Virus record (IMG/VR): IMGVR_UViG_3300017757_000101
Span: 1-28,008 of that record
Length of the DNA: 28,008 nt
Reading direction: 5' to 3' (one strand)
DNA from: a virus
A program made the translations under genes and the position numbers. Below the pieces are notes generated by a model. It was not told the origin of the DNA. It searched no databases and saw only the letters and a list, made by a program, of their open reading frames with translations. Positions 27,261-28,008 of the stretch are shown piece by piece (position 1 is the stretch's first letter; each line of letters starts with the position of its first letter).

Positions 27261-27542
27261 ATGAGTAACAAAATTTCAGAAAACACTGAATTAAATTTAG
27301 ATTTAAAAACACTTGCTATAATTGTAAGTTTTGTTGTAACTGTTGTAGGCATGTGGTTTGCTCTTCAAAAAGATATAGATCTTGCTAAAGAACTACCTAA
27401 GCCAGAGGTTAGTAGAACTGAGTATGATTTAAAAGATCAACTAATCAGGGAGACAATAATGAACACGCAAGACAAGGTGGAGCAAAATAGTGAAAAATTA
27501 GATAAAATTGACGAAAAGCTTTACCAGATAATTAAAAAATAA
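27261..27542 (+). CDS. One-TM coiled-coil protein, holin-like candidate
   Basis: This 93-residue protein has a short charged N-terminus and one hydrophobic segment (residues about 15-36, from Leu-Ala-Ile-Ile-Val through Gly-Met-Trp-Phe-Ala-Leu). An acidic/basic helical tail follows, with heptad-like Leu/Ile spacing (about 55-93, ending Ile-Ile-Lys-Lys). The layout resembles small phage lysis membrane proteins with a coiled-coil tail, and it lies just upstream of an endolysin. It starts one base after the lipoprotein stop. A GGAAG element 7 bases upstream of the ATG is one of the few Shine-Dalgarno-like sites in the window. A holin is the best guess. Lack of a second membrane segment leaves a spanin-like or adaptor role possible. 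Confidence 0.55.
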   Translation: MSNKISENTELNLDLKTLAIIVSFVVTVVGMWFALQKDIDLAKELPKPEVSRTEYDLKDQLIRETIMNTQDKVEQNSEKLDKIDEKLYQIIKK

Positions 27543-27546
27543 AACT

Positions 27547-27858
27547 ATGAAAAATATATTAACTTTAGCAATGTTATTGCTTTCTAGCGTGTTATACTCA
27601 CAAAAATACGTTTTAGTAGAAATAAACTCTGAGTGGAATTTAAAAAACTCTGCTAAAATTGACAAAGTTAAAAATGTGGAACATAGAATAACTTATTTAG
27701 AAGATCAAACACCTTCTTTTAAGAAAAAAATAAAATCTGTTCCGCTTGCTATATTATATAAAGACAACGACGCTATAGCTAGATGGGATGCTGATATAAG
27801 TTTTAAACTTATAGTTACTGAGGAGCAGATAAAAAAAGCTATAAAAGACAATGAGTAA
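27547..27858 (+). CDS. Secreted thioredoxin-like protein lacking CxxC
   Basis: The 103-residue product starts with a signal peptide (residues 1-19, Met-Lys-Asn then a Leu/Ile core ending Leu-Tyr-Ser-Gln) of flavobacterial type. The mature part has a thioredoxin-like order: a strand Tyr-Val-Leu-Val-Glu-Ile-Asn, then Glu-Trp at 29-30 where Trp-Cys-x-x-Cys would sit, then Ser-Val-Pro (64-66) like the cis-proline loop. The strand Leu-Ala-Ile-Leu-Tyr-Lys-Asp-Asn-Asp and Ile-Ala-Arg-Trp-Asp-Ala follow, and a final helix. Both active-site Cys positions are Asn (31 and 34), so no redox activity is expected. It overlaps the endolysin start by eight bases. The fold assignment is by eye. The role in lysis or the periplasm is unknown. 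Confidence 0.55.
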   Translation: MKNILTLAMLLLSSVLYSQKYVLVEINSEWNLKNSAKIDKVKNVEHRITYLEDQTPSFKKKIKSVPLAILYKDNDAIARWDADISFKLIVTEEQIKKAIKDNE

Positions 27859-28008
27859 TATAAGCAAACACATAACTTTAGCTGAAGCAATACACTCAAA
27901 CACAGCTAAAAGATGTAATATAGATAACACACCTAACGAAGAACAAACTAACAATATGAAAATGTTAGCTGAAAAAATATTCGAACCATTAAGATTATGG
28001 GTTGGTGG
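27851..28008 (+). CDS. Endolysin, M15-type peptidase, N-terminal part
   Basis: The frame runs off the window edge after 52 codons. The start overlaps the previous gene (ATGAGTAA). The visible residues, Ser-Lys-His-Ile-Thr-Leu-Ala-Glu-Ala, Asn-Thr-Ala-Lys-Arg-Cys-Asn-Ile-Asp-Asn-Thr-Pro and Leu-Ala-Glu-Lys-Ile-Phe-Glu-Pro-Leu-Arg, match the opening of the M15 family (D-Ala-D-Ala carboxypeptidase-like) used as phage endolysins. The metal-binding His/Asp residues would lie beyond the window. It probably cleaves the peptidoglycan stem peptide. No signal peptide is present, which fits release by a holin. Confidence 0.75.
   Translation, partial: MSNISKHITLAEAIHSNTAKRCNIDNTPNEEQTNNMKMLAEKIFEPLRLWVG

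Overview
The window is a dense, single-strand (+) block of tailed-phage virion genes running into the start of a lysis module. It is AT-rich (about one third GC by eye), almost every intergenic gap is under 80 bases, and all genes read left to right. No tRNA, rRNA, CRISPR array, integrase or insertion sequence is visible. The order large terminase, portal, scaffold candidate, major capsid protein, tail adaptors, tail hub, internal virion proteins, giant ejection protein, lysis genes matches a T7-like or other podovirus virion block. Several proteins (capsid, hub, giant protein) resemble, from memory and not from a search, proteins of uncultured marine phages.

The host is probably a marine Bacteroidota, most likely a flavobacterium. 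Three things point there: start codons mostly follow A/T-rich leaders without a Shine-Dalgarno motif; the lipoprotein signal ends in a Leu-Cys-Ser-Cys-Gly motif; and another signal peptide ends in Tyr-Ser-Gln. All three are typical of Flavobacteriia. This is inference, and a distant crAss-like affiliation is possible but not shown.

Layout. 1-1188: C-terminal part of the large terminase, cut by the window edge. 1189-6394: portal with a long Gln-rich tail, an acidic/lysine-rich scaffold candidate and the major capsid protein, followed by a terminator-like hairpin. 6472-7248: a protein of unknown function, followed by a second hairpin. 7312-15009: two adaptor/tail-tube-like proteins and two large hub/nozzle proteins, the first ending in an Ig/cadherin-like domain. 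15021-17726: a cupin-fold protein, a T7 gp14-like internal virion protein and a coiled-coil protein in the position of T7 gp15. 17737-26529: one 2930-residue polyvalent protein with an HExxH metallopeptidase site, a complete HAD phosphatase active site, glycine/alanine-rich hydrophobic segments and a long conserved C-terminal block. 26548-28008: a tiny ORF, a Trp/Tyr-rich lipoprotein, a one-TM coiled-coil holin-like protein, a secreted thioredoxin-like protein lacking both active-site cysteines, and the start of an M15-family endolysin.

Together the genes build the capsid, package DNA, form the short tail, deliver proteins and DNA into the cell, and begin lysis. The most unusual element is the giant protein, which takes up nearly a third of the window and joins two enzyme sites to ejection-protein features. 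The lysis-side trio of secreted or membrane proteins is the next most interesting region.
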